In this document: one piece after another, positions 28,199 to 38,121 of the stretch
Layout: each line of letters begins with the position of its first letter
Position numbering within the stretch: the stretch's first letter is position 1
Source: Rhodothermales bacterium
GTDB taxonomy: Bacteria; Bacteroidota; Rhodothermia; Rhodothermales; Bin80
Assembly (NCBI GenBank): GCA_958296045.1
Contig: CATQHT010000003.1
Location: 2,316,501-2,380,500 of the forward strand
Direction: 5' to 3'
DNA: 64,000 nucleotides
Made by a program: the position numbers and the translations under genes
Notes under the pieces: generated by a model
What the model was told of the DNA's origin: nothing
Databases searched by the model: none
Seen by the model: only the letters and a program-made list of their open reading frames with translations

Positions 28199-29269
28199 AT
28201 GAGGCAGGTAGTCTACTTCGGCTTGGATGCCCATGTCCGCAACAGCGCTCTGGCGGCGGTGGGGATGGATGGCAACCTGTTCATGAGCAAGCAGCTCAGG
28301 ACACGCGAGCTGTCGATAGTGAGTCGCATTGTTGCGGTAGATGCTAAGGAAAAGATCTTGGCCCTGGAGGAGTCCACATTGGCTGCGTGGCTGGCAGGCA
28401 TGCTGCGTGGTTACGTGGATAAGCTGGTGGTCTGTGATCCACGCCACAATGCGCTGATTAGCAAGAGTGCGAACAAGGACGACTTAGCGGATGCATTCCG
28501 CTTGGCCCGTCTGCTGCGGATGGGTGAGCTGCGACCGGTCTATCACTCGGATCATCAACACCGTGCCACCTTCAAGGCTATCGCGCAGCAATATCTCAAG
28601 CTGCGCGATAGCCAACGCAGTCTGAAGACCATCATAAAGGCGAAGTATCGGAGAGCGGGTGTCTTGCGCGTAGACGGGACAACGGTTTTCAGCGCGGCAC
28701 ACCGCAAGAGTTTTTTGGAGCAGCTGCCGAACGCTCCCACTCGCGAGATGGTATCGGATGATTATGATGTGCTGGATTCAACGATCGCGGCACAGCAGAA
28801 GGCGCAAGACCGGATGATCCGAGAGGGCAGACGGTACCCAGAGATTCAGCAGTTCATGAAGATGCCCGGAGTGGGACCGATCAGTGCTCATGTCTTTGAT
28901 GCGTTCATTCAGACGCCGCACCGTTTTGCGACCAAGCAGCGGCTTTGGCGCTACTGCAGGCTGGGCATTCGCACACGCAGTTCTGCTGGAAAGCCGCTGG
29001 CGTATAAACGTCTGGATCGCTCGGGCAATGGCGAGCTCAAGGCCCTTAGCTATCGCGCCTGGATGAACGGCATACGCGGCGGTAAGGACTCGAATGAGGT
29101 GAAGCGCTTTTTTGAGGCCTCGCTGGATCGCACGAACAACCGCACACATGCGCGCCTGAATACGCAGCGCAAGATTCTGGCCGTGCTGTGGACCATCTGG
29201 AGAAAACAGACAGCCTACGACCCCAACCTATTCTTTCCATTGACCCCAACCGCACAAGCGGTCTGCTGA
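28199..29269 (+). CDS. IS110-family transposase, copy 2
   Basis: A 356-aa protein identical to that at 18370-19440, with the same DEDD N-terminal and serine-containing C-terminal domains and the same AAGGAGG ribosome binding site. Complete identity to copy 1, while the outer parts of the element differ, suggests recent spread or gene conversion. Confidence 0.92.
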   Translation: MRQVVYFGLDAHVRNSALAAVGMDGNLFMSKQLRTRELSIVSRIVAVDAKEKILALEESTLAAWLAGMLRGYVDKLVVCDPRHNALISKSANKDDLADAFRLARLLRMGELRPVYHSDHQHRATFKAIAQQYLKLRDSQRSLKTIIKAKYRRAGVLRVDGTTVFSAAHRKSFLEQLPNAPTREMVSDDYDVLDSTIAAQQKAQDRMIREGRRYPEIQQFMKMPGVGPISAHVFDAFIQTPHRFATKQRLWRYCRLGIRTRSSAGKPLAYKRLDRSGNGELKALSYRAWMNGIRGGKDSNEVKRFFEASLDRTNNRTHARLNTQRKILAVLWTIWRKQTAYDPNLFFPLTPTAQAVC

Positions 29270-30028
29270 GCCATTAGCAGCAGCGAAGGCCTTGTGCATG
29301 GCAGCCGCGACAGGCGGATACGGGTAGCCGGGAAATGCTCCACAGCGAGTATAAATGCCGTACGGTAAGTTCGAAACATAGCGTAGCACCCCGGCCTCCA
29401 TGCCCCATATGACTATAGATCCCATTAGTGGGAATCTCACAAACGAGCCTGGCAATCGAAAAGCCCTACCAACCGTCATGCACATCCGTTACCCCGCTGG
29501 CTACCAGCCCATGCACTGACCCCTCGCCTACGCACGGCTCTACTGCAGATGCGGTCCTGACCGGGAGTCACGCGCGACCTGAAAAATCTCGCCCATTTTT
29601 CAGGATGGGGGACCTATGGGCTTGACTTTCTTTTTGAAACGAGCCTCGCCGCTCCAGTGGACATGGCTGTCCCGTTATGTTAGGGATTGTCTTCGCCCAA
29701 CACCACGACCTCGCTCAACGCCACATTGCTCGGATCACACCAAGCCCCTCGCGCACGTTCGCGGGCTTTTGCTGGACGACTCCGTCCGGTTTGCGCATAC
29801 ATGCTTCGCGCTCCAGACGCAGTGTGTATCTTACTGCGCGGCACCAATCAAGTTGCATTGTTGCTTCGCGATTCCGAAACTATCCAACATTCGCGATCAG
29901 GCCCGTTCCCCCACAAGGTATACCCTAACGGGCGCATACTATTACGATACCCACGACGGAGGTGCCACCTCTTCTCCCGCGCCTGCGGAGGGAGTACTGG
30001 CCGTTTTTCGGGCTTTTGCAAGAGGCTC

Positions 30029-30230
30029 CCCGGGCATATCTGCGTGACTACGCCGCCTACATGCTAACAAACGCACCTCAATCCCAGTCCGCACTGCAGC
30101 CGCATGGCCGCTCGATCATTGACCAGGTTCGCCCTCAATAGAAGATCACCCGCACCCGCAACCAGACTCCCGAAGAACATCGGCGAATACCGATACCTGT
30201 CAGAGCTACCAGTCATGGCTGCTCTGCCGA
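30029..30230 (+). mobile_element. IS66 non-coding right part (relic)
   Basis: The sequence from CTGCGTGACTACGCC to GCTCTGCCGAG matches the segment 39002-39190 downstream of the second IS66 fragment at about 85-90% by eye. It is the remainder of the IS66 end that was split by the two-transposase element. No gene. Confidence 0.65.
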
Positions 30231-30329
30231 GTTGAAGATACCTCAACCTGCCCGAAGCCGAGGTTACCGCATAGCCATAGAGGACCGCACCCAAACATAA
30301 GCAGGGCAAATCTCCTGGCTTAAATGCTC

Positions 30330-30430
30330 TCTACGGGACGGATACGTAACAGAGGGACCAGTCCGGTTCCTCCCGCGCCTGCGGAGGGAATACTTGCTGT
30401 TGTTCGGGTTTTTACAAGGGGATCTGATGT
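30330..30430 (+). mobile_element. Relic of the right end of the DDE element
   Basis: CCCGCGCCTGCGGAGGGA followed by TGTTCGGGTTTTTACAAGG resembles the last ~70 bp of the two-transposase element (CCCGCGCCTGCGGAGGGA ... TTCGGGCTTTTGCAAGAGG). It is a diverged end left by an older insertion. It lies immediately upstream of the ATPase gene and might influence its promoter. Confidence 0.5.
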
Positions 30431-30544
30431 ATGCCCTTCACGCTGGCACAACTTTGCGCGATGCAGCGTGGTCCAGTTGCCAATTGCCAGTAGCTGGAAA
30501 CCGCCTGTATCACTTGGCGTTCCAGCGCCAAACACGAGCAGGGA

Positions 30545-31867
30545 ATGGGCGATTTAACGGAAGTCTTAGTGCGCGATTTCCGCTGTTTTCGTGATGAGCA
30601 GACTGCGGTCCTCGCCCCGCTGACACTGGTCGTGGGCACTAACAGTACCGGGAAGACGTCTTTTTTGGCCTTGCTGCGCGCCATGTTGGACGCTGTGTAC
30701 GGGCATCGAAGCCCGGATTTCAAGGAAGAGCCGTACGATCTCGGAAGCTTTGATGAGATTGTTCACCACCGCGGGTCAAAGGGTGGGCGAGCGAAGTATT
30801 TTGAAGCAGAGGTACGTGAAAGCAATGGACTGCGTACTCGTATCAGATTCGGTAGTGACGGGGTTGCTCCAGTGCCGGTGCACCGACGCATTACCTTACA
30901 GGACGCTTGGATCGAGGACTGCCCGACCGAGGAGGAGAGATACCCTGTGCGATTCGGGACGGCAAGGGGCTCTTGGGAACGAAGTGTTCCAAGTGTCAAG
31001 ACTCTGAGAAGGAGAGGTACACCGGAGGACGTGCACCTTTTGCCAATGTGGTTTATTACGGACGTGCTTCGTAACGCGCAGGAAAGCGGTGTTGAATCCG
31101 ATGAGTCATCTCCTTATTCGAAGGAGGATTGGCACGCATTGGACCGCATTGGGCGTCTCTCATGGAGGAGCAGTCAGACGAGGCCTTTTGCAAGCGCGCC
31201 TGTGCGATCCAAGCCACGTCGCACCTACGACCCAACCCGTGCTACTATTGATCCTGAAGGGGATTACGTGCCCATGTACCTGGCGCAGGTATTTGCCCAG
31301 GATAAGCAGCGCTGGGCAGATCTAAAACAGAAGCTGGAGGACTTCGGCAGCCAGACGGAGTTGTTCAACGAAATCTTTATCAAGCGGCTGGGCAAGAAAG
31401 GGAGTGGGCCCTTTCAGGTGCAGATACGGAAGTTTGGCAGCAGGCTCAAGGGACCCCGGCGCAATCTAATTGATGTCGGATATGGGGTCAGCCAGGCGCT
31501 ACCAATCATCACAGAGATACTGCGCGCGGGTGCGCCCCGGATATTTCTACTACAGCAACCAGAAGTACACCTTCATCCAAGCGCCCAGGCTGCAATGGGC
31601 AGCATATTTTGCAACGTAGCTAGCGCCAAGAGGCAACTCATCATCGAGACTCACAGTGATCACTTGATAGATCGGGTGCGGATGGATGTTCGCGACCAAA
31701 AGACTAATCTGACGGCGAAAGACGTTTCGATCCTGTATTTCGAGCGCAAGCAGCTGAGTGTTCGTATCCATTCGATCAAGCTGGATAACAGGGGAAACAT
31801 CCACGGTGAGCCCAATGGCTATCGCCGCTTCTTCATGGAAGAAACACGACGAGCACTCGGATTCTAG
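30545..31867 (+). CDS. AAA/OLD-like ATPase of a two-gene ATPase-PIN module
   Basis: A 440-aa ABC/SMC-like ATPase of the AAA_21 (DUF3696-related) type. Motifs are Walker A VVGTNSTGKTSF (~29), signature DVGYGVSQALPI, Walker B IFLLQQPEVHLHPSAQA and the His switch LIIETHSDHLIDR. The Walker B glutamate lies in QQPEVH. It starts at ATG 30545 after GCAGGGA and is separated by only 4 bp from a PIN-like gene. ATPases of this group pair with effector nucleases in phage defence (e.g. OLD/Gabija, PARIS). A defence role here is inference. Confidence 0.85.
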   Translation: MGDLTEVLVRDFRCFRDEQTAVLAPLTLVVGTNSTGKTSFLALLRAMLDAVYGHRSPDFKEEPYDLGSFDEIVHHRGSKGGRAKYFEAEVRESNGLRTRIRFGSDGVAPVPVHRRITLQDAWIEDCPTEEERYPVRFGTARGSWERSVPSVKTLRRRGTPEDVHLLPMWFITDVLRNAQESGVESDESSPYSKEDWHALDRIGRLSWRSSQTRPFASAPVRSKPRRTYDPTRATIDPEGDYVPMYLAQVFAQDKQRWADLKQKLEDFGSQTELFNEIFIKRLGKKGSGPFQVQIRKFGSRLKGPRRNLIDVGYGVSQALPIITEILRAGAPRIFLLQQPEVHLHPSAQAAMGSIFCNVASAKRQLIIETHSDHLIDRVRMDVRDQKTNLTAKDVSILYFERKQLSVRIHSIKLDNRGNIHGEPNGYRRFFMEETRRALGF

Positions 31868-31871
31868 GGAA

Positions 31872-32345
31872 ATGTGTGCAATCATTGATGCAAATGTGGT
31901 TCATCAGGTGTTTAGCGACAGTCCGACGGATGCTGGCAGGCAATTTATGGAGTGGATAGACGCACGGCGTAGCAAGCTGGTAGTAGGCGGAAAGCTCACG
32001 ACTGAAATCGAGAGAGCATCAGAGAGGTTCAGTGCGTGGGCCAAAGTGGCGTGGCAAGATGGCAGGCTTGATAGGTTTGGAAAGAGTGAGATCACGGAAG
32101 CGGCGAACGAGCTTCACCATGAAGGCCTCGCAGTTTCCGATGATGTCCACATACTGGCTCTAGCGAAGGTTAGTCGTGCTCGATTGCTCTACACGAATGA
32201 TGCTAAACTGAAGCAGGATTTTCAGAACAAGAAGATAATTGATAAGCCTCGCGGGAAACTCTATCCTATGGGTACGAGCCAAAAGGCCTGCGTAAGGCGC
32301 AGAAACTTGCTCAATAGGAGAGATCTGTGCGGGACGCAGAATTGA
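31872..32345 (+). CDS. PIN-like nuclease partner
   Basis: A 157-aa protein from ATG 31872, four bases after the ATPase stop (the longer frame from 31758 overlaps the ATPase and is unlikely). Acidic positions typical of PIN ribonucleases are visible: MCAIIDANVVHQVF (first Asp), TTEIERA, SDDVHILALAKVS and LYTNDAKLKQDF. PIN domains cleave RNA, often tRNA or mRNA, in toxin systems. Tight coupling to an ATPase suggests that the ATPase senses a trigger and holds or releases the nuclease. The exact family is not assigned; no separate antitoxin is visible. Confidence 0.75.
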   Translation: MCAIIDANVVHQVFSDSPTDAGRQFMEWIDARRSKLVVGGKLTTEIERASERFSAWAKVAWQDGRLDRFGKSEITEAANELHHEGLAVSDDVHILALAKVSRARLLYTNDAKLKQDFQNKKIIDKPRGKLYPMGTSQKACVRRRNLLNRRDLCGTQN

Positions 32346-32366
32346 TCATTTCGAGTAACTGACGGG

Positions 32367-32419
32367 GTGTGCTAGGCTAACTGGCGTTAGTACAGGGGGT
32401 GCAAGTCCCATAAGCGTTA
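32367..32419 (+). mobile_element. Group II intron lineage A, 5' terminal fragment
   Basis: GTGTGCTAGGCTAACTGGCG followed by TTAGTACAGGGGGTGCAAG matches the first ~45 nt of the lineage A introns at 41893 and 43767. The match is cut at AAGTCCC, where the IS1380-like element begins. It lies 25 bp downstream of the PIN gene. Confidence 0.75.
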
Positions 32420-35101
32420 ACCCGGATAATTCACGTCTGAGAGTTGCATAAAACAGCAGCAAAGTATTGCATGGATACTTTGTTACAATGCATGTTATCC
32501 TGAGTGCGCCGCTTTTCAGTTAGGAAGGGGTTTATATGGTCCCATATTCATGAAGACAGGGACTTTCGCCTATAGATCTACAACGGATGGCCTCTGAACA
32601 AGGGTTTCGGGTGTTTCTACGCGCCGTTTGATGGCATTGAGACCATTGTATAAACATTGTTTATACGCGTTTTGAAGCAGTTGGAGGGATAGTACGGATT
32701 CACCCGGTGGGTGAACGAGACGTGGCCCATTTTGGGCCCTTTTGCCCGTCCTGGCAGGTATCCACTTTCTGGGCAGAGCCGGGGATTTCTGCGCCTGGGC
32801 GAGCTTGAGAGGAGCAGCAAGAGGCAGGCGGACCGGTCTGCTGGGCGGCGGACACTTTCATGGCCGATTCGGCATTGCGAGTGCGGCCTGCATCGGTCGC
32901 AGGCACGGCACTGGGTGCAGGATTGTCATGGGCTGTCTGCGGCGGGCCGGGAGCGCCGTGCCAGGGTTATGGACCCTGGCAGCGATGGCCGAAGCGCCGC
33001 GGACCGTGGCACGCGAAGCGGCATTACGTACGATCCTGACGTCAAACTTAACTGTCACACAAACCATCAGTACCTTTGGACTGTGGCATAGTTGCCGCTT
33101 GTAGGACGTCGCAGCGGCCATGAGGCAGGGAGATCCCTTGCCGCTGGGCGGGCTTGCGCACAACAAGCACGAGCGCGTCACGGTGCCTGAAGCACCGCTA
33201 CACGTACCATCCATGATCCAGTGAGCCCATGTCCGCATCCAACACGTTGAAAACGTTCGCGTAGCACAACCGCTCGGTTAAGGTGAGTTTTGATAAGCCC
33301 GATCAGGTGACGTCCGATGCGGGCGCCCTTATTGGTCGTCGCCTGCTGGACTTGACGGGCTTGATTTCGATGCTGATGAAGGGCTTGGTGGACTCCCGCG
33401 ACGAGCGCCGTGTCCGGCACTCGCTGCGTGAGCTGCTGCAGCAGGTGCTGCTGTCGTTCATGCAGGGATGGGATCGTCTGCGCTCAGCGGAAGACTTAAA
33501 GAACGACCCCGCCTTCCGCGTGGCCTGCCGTGATCAGCGTGGTGCGAAGGTGTTAGAGCCCGAACACCGCTTAGCTTCGCAGCCGACGCTGTCACGCACG
33601 ATTGACCGGCTCTGTGAAGAGCCCAACCTCCAGCATCTGGCCGATACGGTCACCCGGCTGGGAATGGAGACGATATACACCCGCAACGCAGGTTAGCGCG
33701 TGCCGGAGCTGGTCATCGACGTGGATAGCTATCCCGTAGAAGTGTACGGGAAGCAGGAAGGCAGCGAATATAATGCTCACTATAGGCACAGGATATATCT
33801 GCCTATGGTGGCCACATGCGGGCCCACCGGGGATGTGCTGGGAGCAGAACTGCGTCCTGGCGCTATGAATGACGCAAGAGATAGCCATAAAGTCATCCAC
33901 CGGATTGCGATAGCAGCGCAAAAGCACGTCGCCGAACGGATTATCGTGCGTGCCGACGCGGGCTTCAACAGCCCCATCACGTACGAGTGCCTCGAAGACG
34001 ATGGCATCGACTACGTTATGCACCTGAAAAAGAACAAGAAACTGAAAACGTTGATGAAGAAGACCGTGGCCAAGTACGGCGGATCACCTACGCACTGCAT
34101 AGAGCTGACCTATAAAGCGAAGTCTTGGAACCAGGCCCGGCGCGTGGTGATGGTGCCCAAGACGTACTCCAAGGCCGAGCTGGAATACTACTTTCTGCTC
34201 ACGTCCTTGTCAGAGAAAGAATGCGATGCCCAGAGCTTGGCTGACTTCTACCGGATGCGAGGCAAAGCGGAAGCACACCACGCAGAGATCAAATACGCTT
34301 CCTGTCTGTGGTCCTCGGCGGCGCGCCCCAACATGTTCGAGAAAGTGGTCAAGCAATCACTCGGAGACGAGAGCGACAGCAAGACCCAAGACGAGAAGGC
34401 TACCAAGACGGTGCGCCCTCAGAATGCGGTACGCCTGCTACTGAATGTGATGGGCTATCAACTGATCCACATCGGGCGCTGCCAAATGATCGACCCCGAC
34501 TACTTGGCTCCCAGAAACTGGCCCCTGGGACTACCGACCGCCACAGAACCCCCACCAACAGACGTTGGTCCGCTGCCAGAGCCAAGTAGCAAGGGCACCG
34601 CCGAAGCAAACACCGAGAAGTACGGCAAGCAGATGAAGCCTGAGCCCGTACACGCGCCGCTCATGCATGTGCGCAGATTCAGGGAGAACGTGCTCAAGGT
34701 AGGGGGACGCCTGACCAGACATGCACGGCAGCTGCACTTCTATCTCGCCGAGTCCGCAAAGAAGCTGTGGGAGACCTTCTGGGAAAACACATGGAAGCTG
34801 CGCTGGCAGACCCTGTGCTGGCCGAGTCTGCCTAGACGGTGCTAAGAGGCCACCGCCCAGTTTCCTGACCACGTTAACGCACCTCCCCAAGGGCGACCAA
34901 CCAGAGCCCAGCGCCAACCTACGCCCGCGCGACATTAATTCGCCCCGCTGAGCGGCAAAAAGATACCCTGAGCGCGCCGCAAACTCGCAAACTCGCAAAC
35001 TCGCTCCACGACTAGGACCCATCAACGGGTCATACCCCTGCCTCCAAGGCATTACCCCTCAACGGCCGCCCACGAATTCCAACTAGTGAATACGATGGGT
35101 T
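32420..35101 (+). mobile_element. IS1380-family element (approximate limits)
   Basis: The boundaries are inferred from weakly matching inverted ends, ACCCGGATAATTCAC (32420) and GTGAATACGATGGGT (to 35100). Both are flanked by TTA, between an intron fragment and an istB fragment. Inside is an IS1380 transposase with an in-frame stop. About 860 bp upstream of the transposase are unusual for the family; open frames there (e.g. 32742-33104) are unrecognised and may not be genes. The real ends might lie closer to the transposase. Confidence 0.5.
33283..34845 (+). pseudogene. IS1380-family transposase with an internal stop
   Basis: A ~520-codon transposase frame broken only by one TAG (33694-33696) between ...IYTRNAG and CRVPELVIDVDSYPVEVYGK; both halves are in the same frame. 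Motifs of IS1380 are ELVIDVDSYPVEVYGKQEG (first Asp), IIVRADAGFNSPITYECLE (second Asp), MRGKAEAHHAEIKYASC (Glu region) and the typical NAVRLLLNVMGYQLIH. Since everything else is undamaged, the nonsense mutation is young. Stop-codon readthrough is possible but has no supporting motif. Confidence 0.85.
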
Positions 35102-35103
35102 TA

Positions 35104-35473
35104 AAGTGCGCTATTTCCGGGTGCAGCGAATGCTCGAAGACGCTGCGCTGGCGCGAGCAGAGGGCCGGCTCCTGAAGCTGCTGCGTACGTTGTCGCGGCT
35201 TAGCGTGCTGGTTGTTGATGATTGGGGGCTGAATTACTCACCAACGCGCAGCAAGATGATCTGCTGGAAATCTTGGATGACCGACACCAGGTCAGCTCCA
35301 CCATTGCGACCAGCCAGCTCCCGGTGGAACGCTGGCATCAGGCCATGGAAACTCCTACGCTCGCCGATGCTATCCTGGATCGTCTCGTCCACAACGCGCA
35401 CCGCATCCAGCTGACCGGCGACTCGATGCGAAAGCAAATGGCTAACGTGCATGTGCCGGAAAACTCATCTTGA
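35104..35473 (+). pseudogene. IstB C-terminal fragment (IS21 relic)
   Basis: This encodes VRYFRVQRMLEDAALARAEG, LSVLVVDDWGL (Walker B) and, after a frameshift near 35230, LTNAQQDDLLEILDDRHQV to DSMRKQMANVHVPENSS. It is homologous to the C-terminal half of the intact istB at 153-932. The N-terminal half is missing at the IS1380-like boundary. Downstream (about 35555-35650) repeated TCCAGCTT/CCTCGGATT blocks look like the multiple terminal repeats of an IS21 right end. Confidence 0.8.
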
Positions 35474-35729
35474 TTCTAACCACAAACTCTCAGCAACCAC
35501 AGGGCATGGCAGCTTACGTCACCATCATAACGCTGCTGGACAACCTCCAGCGTGGGTGTCCAGCTTACCTCCGATTACCCGTCCAGCTTGCCTCGGATTG
35601 GGTGCACGAATTCGTCGGATTACGCAGCCTTACCGGTCGTTCTAGTATAACGGCCGAATCAGTCCATCCACACGCGCTGGACGACTGGGAATAACTGATC
35701 CGGGCGCACCGGCTCTTGTTGTCGGGCCT

Positions 35730-36350
35730 AGTTCAGACCCTGGCACCCGCCCCAGCGGCTGATACAGCCTGCCGCGCGCCAAAGAAGACGTCTGCCGCTG
35801 TGCGGTGACCCAAGCACTTGCGTGGACAATTGTTCAGTATCGTCTGTACCCGCATTGCCGCTGCTGGCTCAACGGTGTGGAAGTTGGTCGCCTTCGGACA
35901 GTATTACCGTACCAGGCCATTGGTGTGCTCGTTCAGACCACGCTCCCAGGAATGGAACGGTAGCGCAAAGTAGTACGAGGCCGAAAGGGCCTGGGCGATT
36001 TGCTGGTGATGGGCGAATTCCTTCCCTTTGTCCGCCTTAATGGCAAGCACCCTATCCTTCACCGGGTTCAGACACGCTACGATCACGCGGCGGACACCGA
36101 TCGCAGCCTTCGATGGTACCAACGTAAGAAACGTGAAATTCAACGCACGACCGTGTGTCCAGCAAAGGCTGACATGTTCAGCAGCAGTCAGTCCTACCAG
36201 AGTAGAAATCAGAGCTCTCCAGTTCGGGTAGCATGGAAGCGGGAAACTTACTTCATGAAGCCTACCGACACGGCCTCCCTTGGGGAGGTTGCGAGTGTTC
36301 GGGGATGCAGCCGCATACCAGCGGTGCTTATGGTAAAAATGAAGCAACAT
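35730..36350 (-). pseudogene. IS30-family transposase fragment
   Basis: The minus strand reads ADKGKEFAHHQQIAQALSAS, YYFALPFHSWERGLNEHTNG and, beyond a stop or frameshift, LNNCPRKCLGHRTAADVFF. This is the C-terminal catalytic half of IS30 transposases (normal motif TxDNGKEF; Asn is Lys here). Upstream residues (LVPSKAAIGVRRVIVACLNP) fit the same family. The N-terminal helix-turn-helix is not recognisable. Confidence 0.75.
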
Positions 36351-36357
36351 AACGCGT

Positions 36358-36480
36358 TACATCAAGAACAAGCAAGAGGCGATGCGCCTTAAGCAGTGGC
36401 TCCAGGAAGCCTGGGAATTGCCCACCTACGCGGAAGCACGGGCGGCACTTAGGGCTGGCGAAATAATAACCTATCAGATG
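36358..36480 (+). pseudogene. Small IS256-type transposase relic
   Basis: The frame TRYIKNKQEAMRLKQWLQEA followed by WELPTYAEARAALRAGE resembles the helical segment after the QRC motif in mutator-type transposases. Only ~40 codons remain. Confidence is limited by the short length. Confidence 0.35.
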
Positions 36481-37142
36481 TTATTGTAGTGGTATCTGTA
36501 TGAGAATGAACCTGTGCACACGTAATGTATGTGATTGGAGGGTAGTTGGATATCCTCCTTCTCGCCAACCCCAATTCTAATTGTCGCTGAACAAGCATCG
36601 CAGCATCGGCATTCGCGGCCCAGGGTCAGCACAGTGGACTCCTGTCCACACCGGATGCCTGCAGATACGGGGTTGCCATTCTCTTGTGTCCTCGCCACCA
36701 CCCTTCGAAAACCTGCGATTGCTGCCAGCACGCGTGCAGCATCTCTTCGCAGGGCCAGCCAAGCCCGCCTTGCAGATCCGAACATCTATCGCTCGGTCCA
36801 GCCAACGGTCCTTATCGCTTCCCAAGAGTGTAAGCACCATCGTGGGAAGGTGCAGCATATCGCTTCTCTAAGGCTCCGCGGGTGACAGCATGCTCGTTGG
36901 TGATGAATCTACCCGGCCTGGTAGCAGAAGGTGTCCTAACCGCACGGCTTCCCCAATGCGCCTCTGCTGCCTGTACAGCCCGTAGGTGATCGTTGCATCG
37001 TCGGCCAGGCTCGAGCCTGTCAAGCCTCCCAGCCCACATGCCTTTCGTAAACTTGGCTGCTTACCGGCATGCTATAGCATGCAGCCGCTCCACAGTATGG
37101 GAACAAGCTACACGCCCAGATGGGCCACCTATCTCACCTACT
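36481..37142. other. Gene-free stretch
   Basis: No frame in these ~660 bases shows recognisable similarity, a ribosome binding site or a signal peptide. No tRNA was seen. It may be degraded mobile DNA. Confidence 0.4.
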
Positions 37143-38075
37143 TCACCTGCGGCACTCTGCCCGCGCGCTCTCGATGGCATCGCGAGAGCCCGTTAATGGG
37201 AACCGAAAGATGGCCCCATCCGAGTCAAACCACGGCAACTCAAGGGCCATCTCGCTACCAGCAAGGTACTGGCCAATGGCCCACGAATCGTTGCGGAAGT
37301 TAAGATCCTTCGAGTTGCTCCGCTGGATTACGGATCGCCGTGAGACGTTGCTACCCACCGCAACGCGAATCAGAAATTCCTCCGTGTACGTGTCATAGCC
37401 AGACAGGTACTCACCGCCGGTGAGATTGGGCTCGGTGCTAAAGCGCACCCACGCCGTCTCGCTCCCGCCCCAGTTACACTGAAAGAAGAGCTGCGCTGTA
37501 GCGTCAGTGTAAGGCCAGTCCAATCCTTCGCCATGGACACTGGGCGAATTGGCCCCAGAGGCCTGGGTAGCGCGACCCGTGAGCGCATCTGGAGAAAAGG
37601 TGACCGTGTTCCACCTAGGGCCCGTGGGTTGTGGCGTGCTGACAGTTTCAGCGGGCGGAGCCGGTGGGCGTGCGAGAACCGATGCGGCCAGCGTCATGGA
37701 CACATCGGCACGGCGCTCCTGCGTATCCCATCGGCACTCGTATGGATGCTGGACCCATTCCCCGTCGTGCGTGCTGAGCTTGAGGTCCGAACCGCGAAAC
37801 TCGACTACCGTCACCGATGTATCCGTCGCTAACGCATAGGCGGAATCAGGCTCTAGCACGGCAGGCGTTTCTGGGGGCCAGAGAAAATCGTGAGGTGCTT
37901 TGTGCTCAATGGCCGACTTACATTCCACCGCGGCGATGTTGCGAGCGGATGCAAAGTCCAGTGGAGGAAGAAGCTCGGGGGTAGGCGTGCGCTTAGCGGT
38001 GATCGAGATGAGCAAAGCCCCGACAAGGACAATGGCCAACACCGTTAAGCAGCCTACCTGTAGTTGTTTGCGCAT
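37143..38075 (-). CDS. Membrane-anchored protein, weakly VasI-like
   Basis: The preferred start is ATG 38075 (MRKQLQVGCLTVLAIVLVGA), ~310 aa. It has one N-terminal membrane helix, a Pro-rich linker (TAKRTPTPELLPP) and a periplasmic part. The C-terminal half (ATAQLFFQCNWGGSETAWVR ... FRFPLTGSRDAIESARAEC) resembles the VasI-like/DUF family of type VI secretion-associated envelope proteins, which ends in a similar helix with a late Cys. No other secretion genes are nearby. The frame is intact, a rarity in this region. The upstream 46 bp belong to a repeat shared with 26379. Confidence 0.5.
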   Translation of the reverse strand: MRKQLQVGCLTVLAIVLVGALLISITAKRTPTPELLPPLDFASARNIAAVECKSAIEHKAPHDFLWPPETPAVLEPDSAYALATDTSVTVVEFRGSDLKLSTHDGEWVQHPYECRWDTQERRADVSMTLAASVLARPPAPPAETVSTPQPTGPRWNTVTFSPDALTGRATQASGANSPSVHGEGLDWPYTDATAQLFFQCNWGGSETAWVRFSTEPNLTGGEYLSGYDTYTEEFLIRVAVGSNVSRRSVIQRSNSKDLNFRNDSWAIGQYLAGSEMALELPWFDSDGAIFRFPLTGSRDAIESARAECRR

Positions 38076-38121
38076 GGATCGATCTGCAGTCTTATCAATG
38101 ATTGCTCTTACCCAGGTCACC
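38073..38121. repeat. 49-bp repeat shared with 26379-26427
   Basis: GCATGG..CGATCTGCAGTC and CTTATCAATGATTGCTCTTA then CCC(A/T)GGTCACC occur at both loci with about three differences. At 26379 it abuts an IS66 transposase fragment; here it abuts the start of a host-like gene. It may be an element end or a leftover recombination junction. Confidence 0.6.

Larger units (their letters stand above)
26769..30028. mobile_element. Two-transposase element, copy 2 (DDE + IS110)
   Basis: A 3,260-bp element with the same GAGCCTCTTGCAAA inverted ends as copy 1 and a 4-bp target repeat CCCG (26765-26768 and 30029-30032). It lies in the non-coding end of an IS66 relic. The differences from copy 1 that I can see are about a dozen substitutions in the first ~550 bp and three near 29822-29831. 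The middle ~2.5 kb, including the IS110 gene, appears identical. Confidence 0.9.

Noticed and set aside
31758-31871. Upstream extension of the PIN gene to 31758
   Set aside because: The extra 38 codons overlap the ATPase C-terminus and have no PIN similarity; ATG 31872 begins directly with the MCAIIDANV motif.
33694-33696. TAG in the IS1380 gene as a programmed recoding site
   Set aside because: No selenocysteine or pyrrolysine context or known family precedent is visible; a simple nonsense mutation is more economical.
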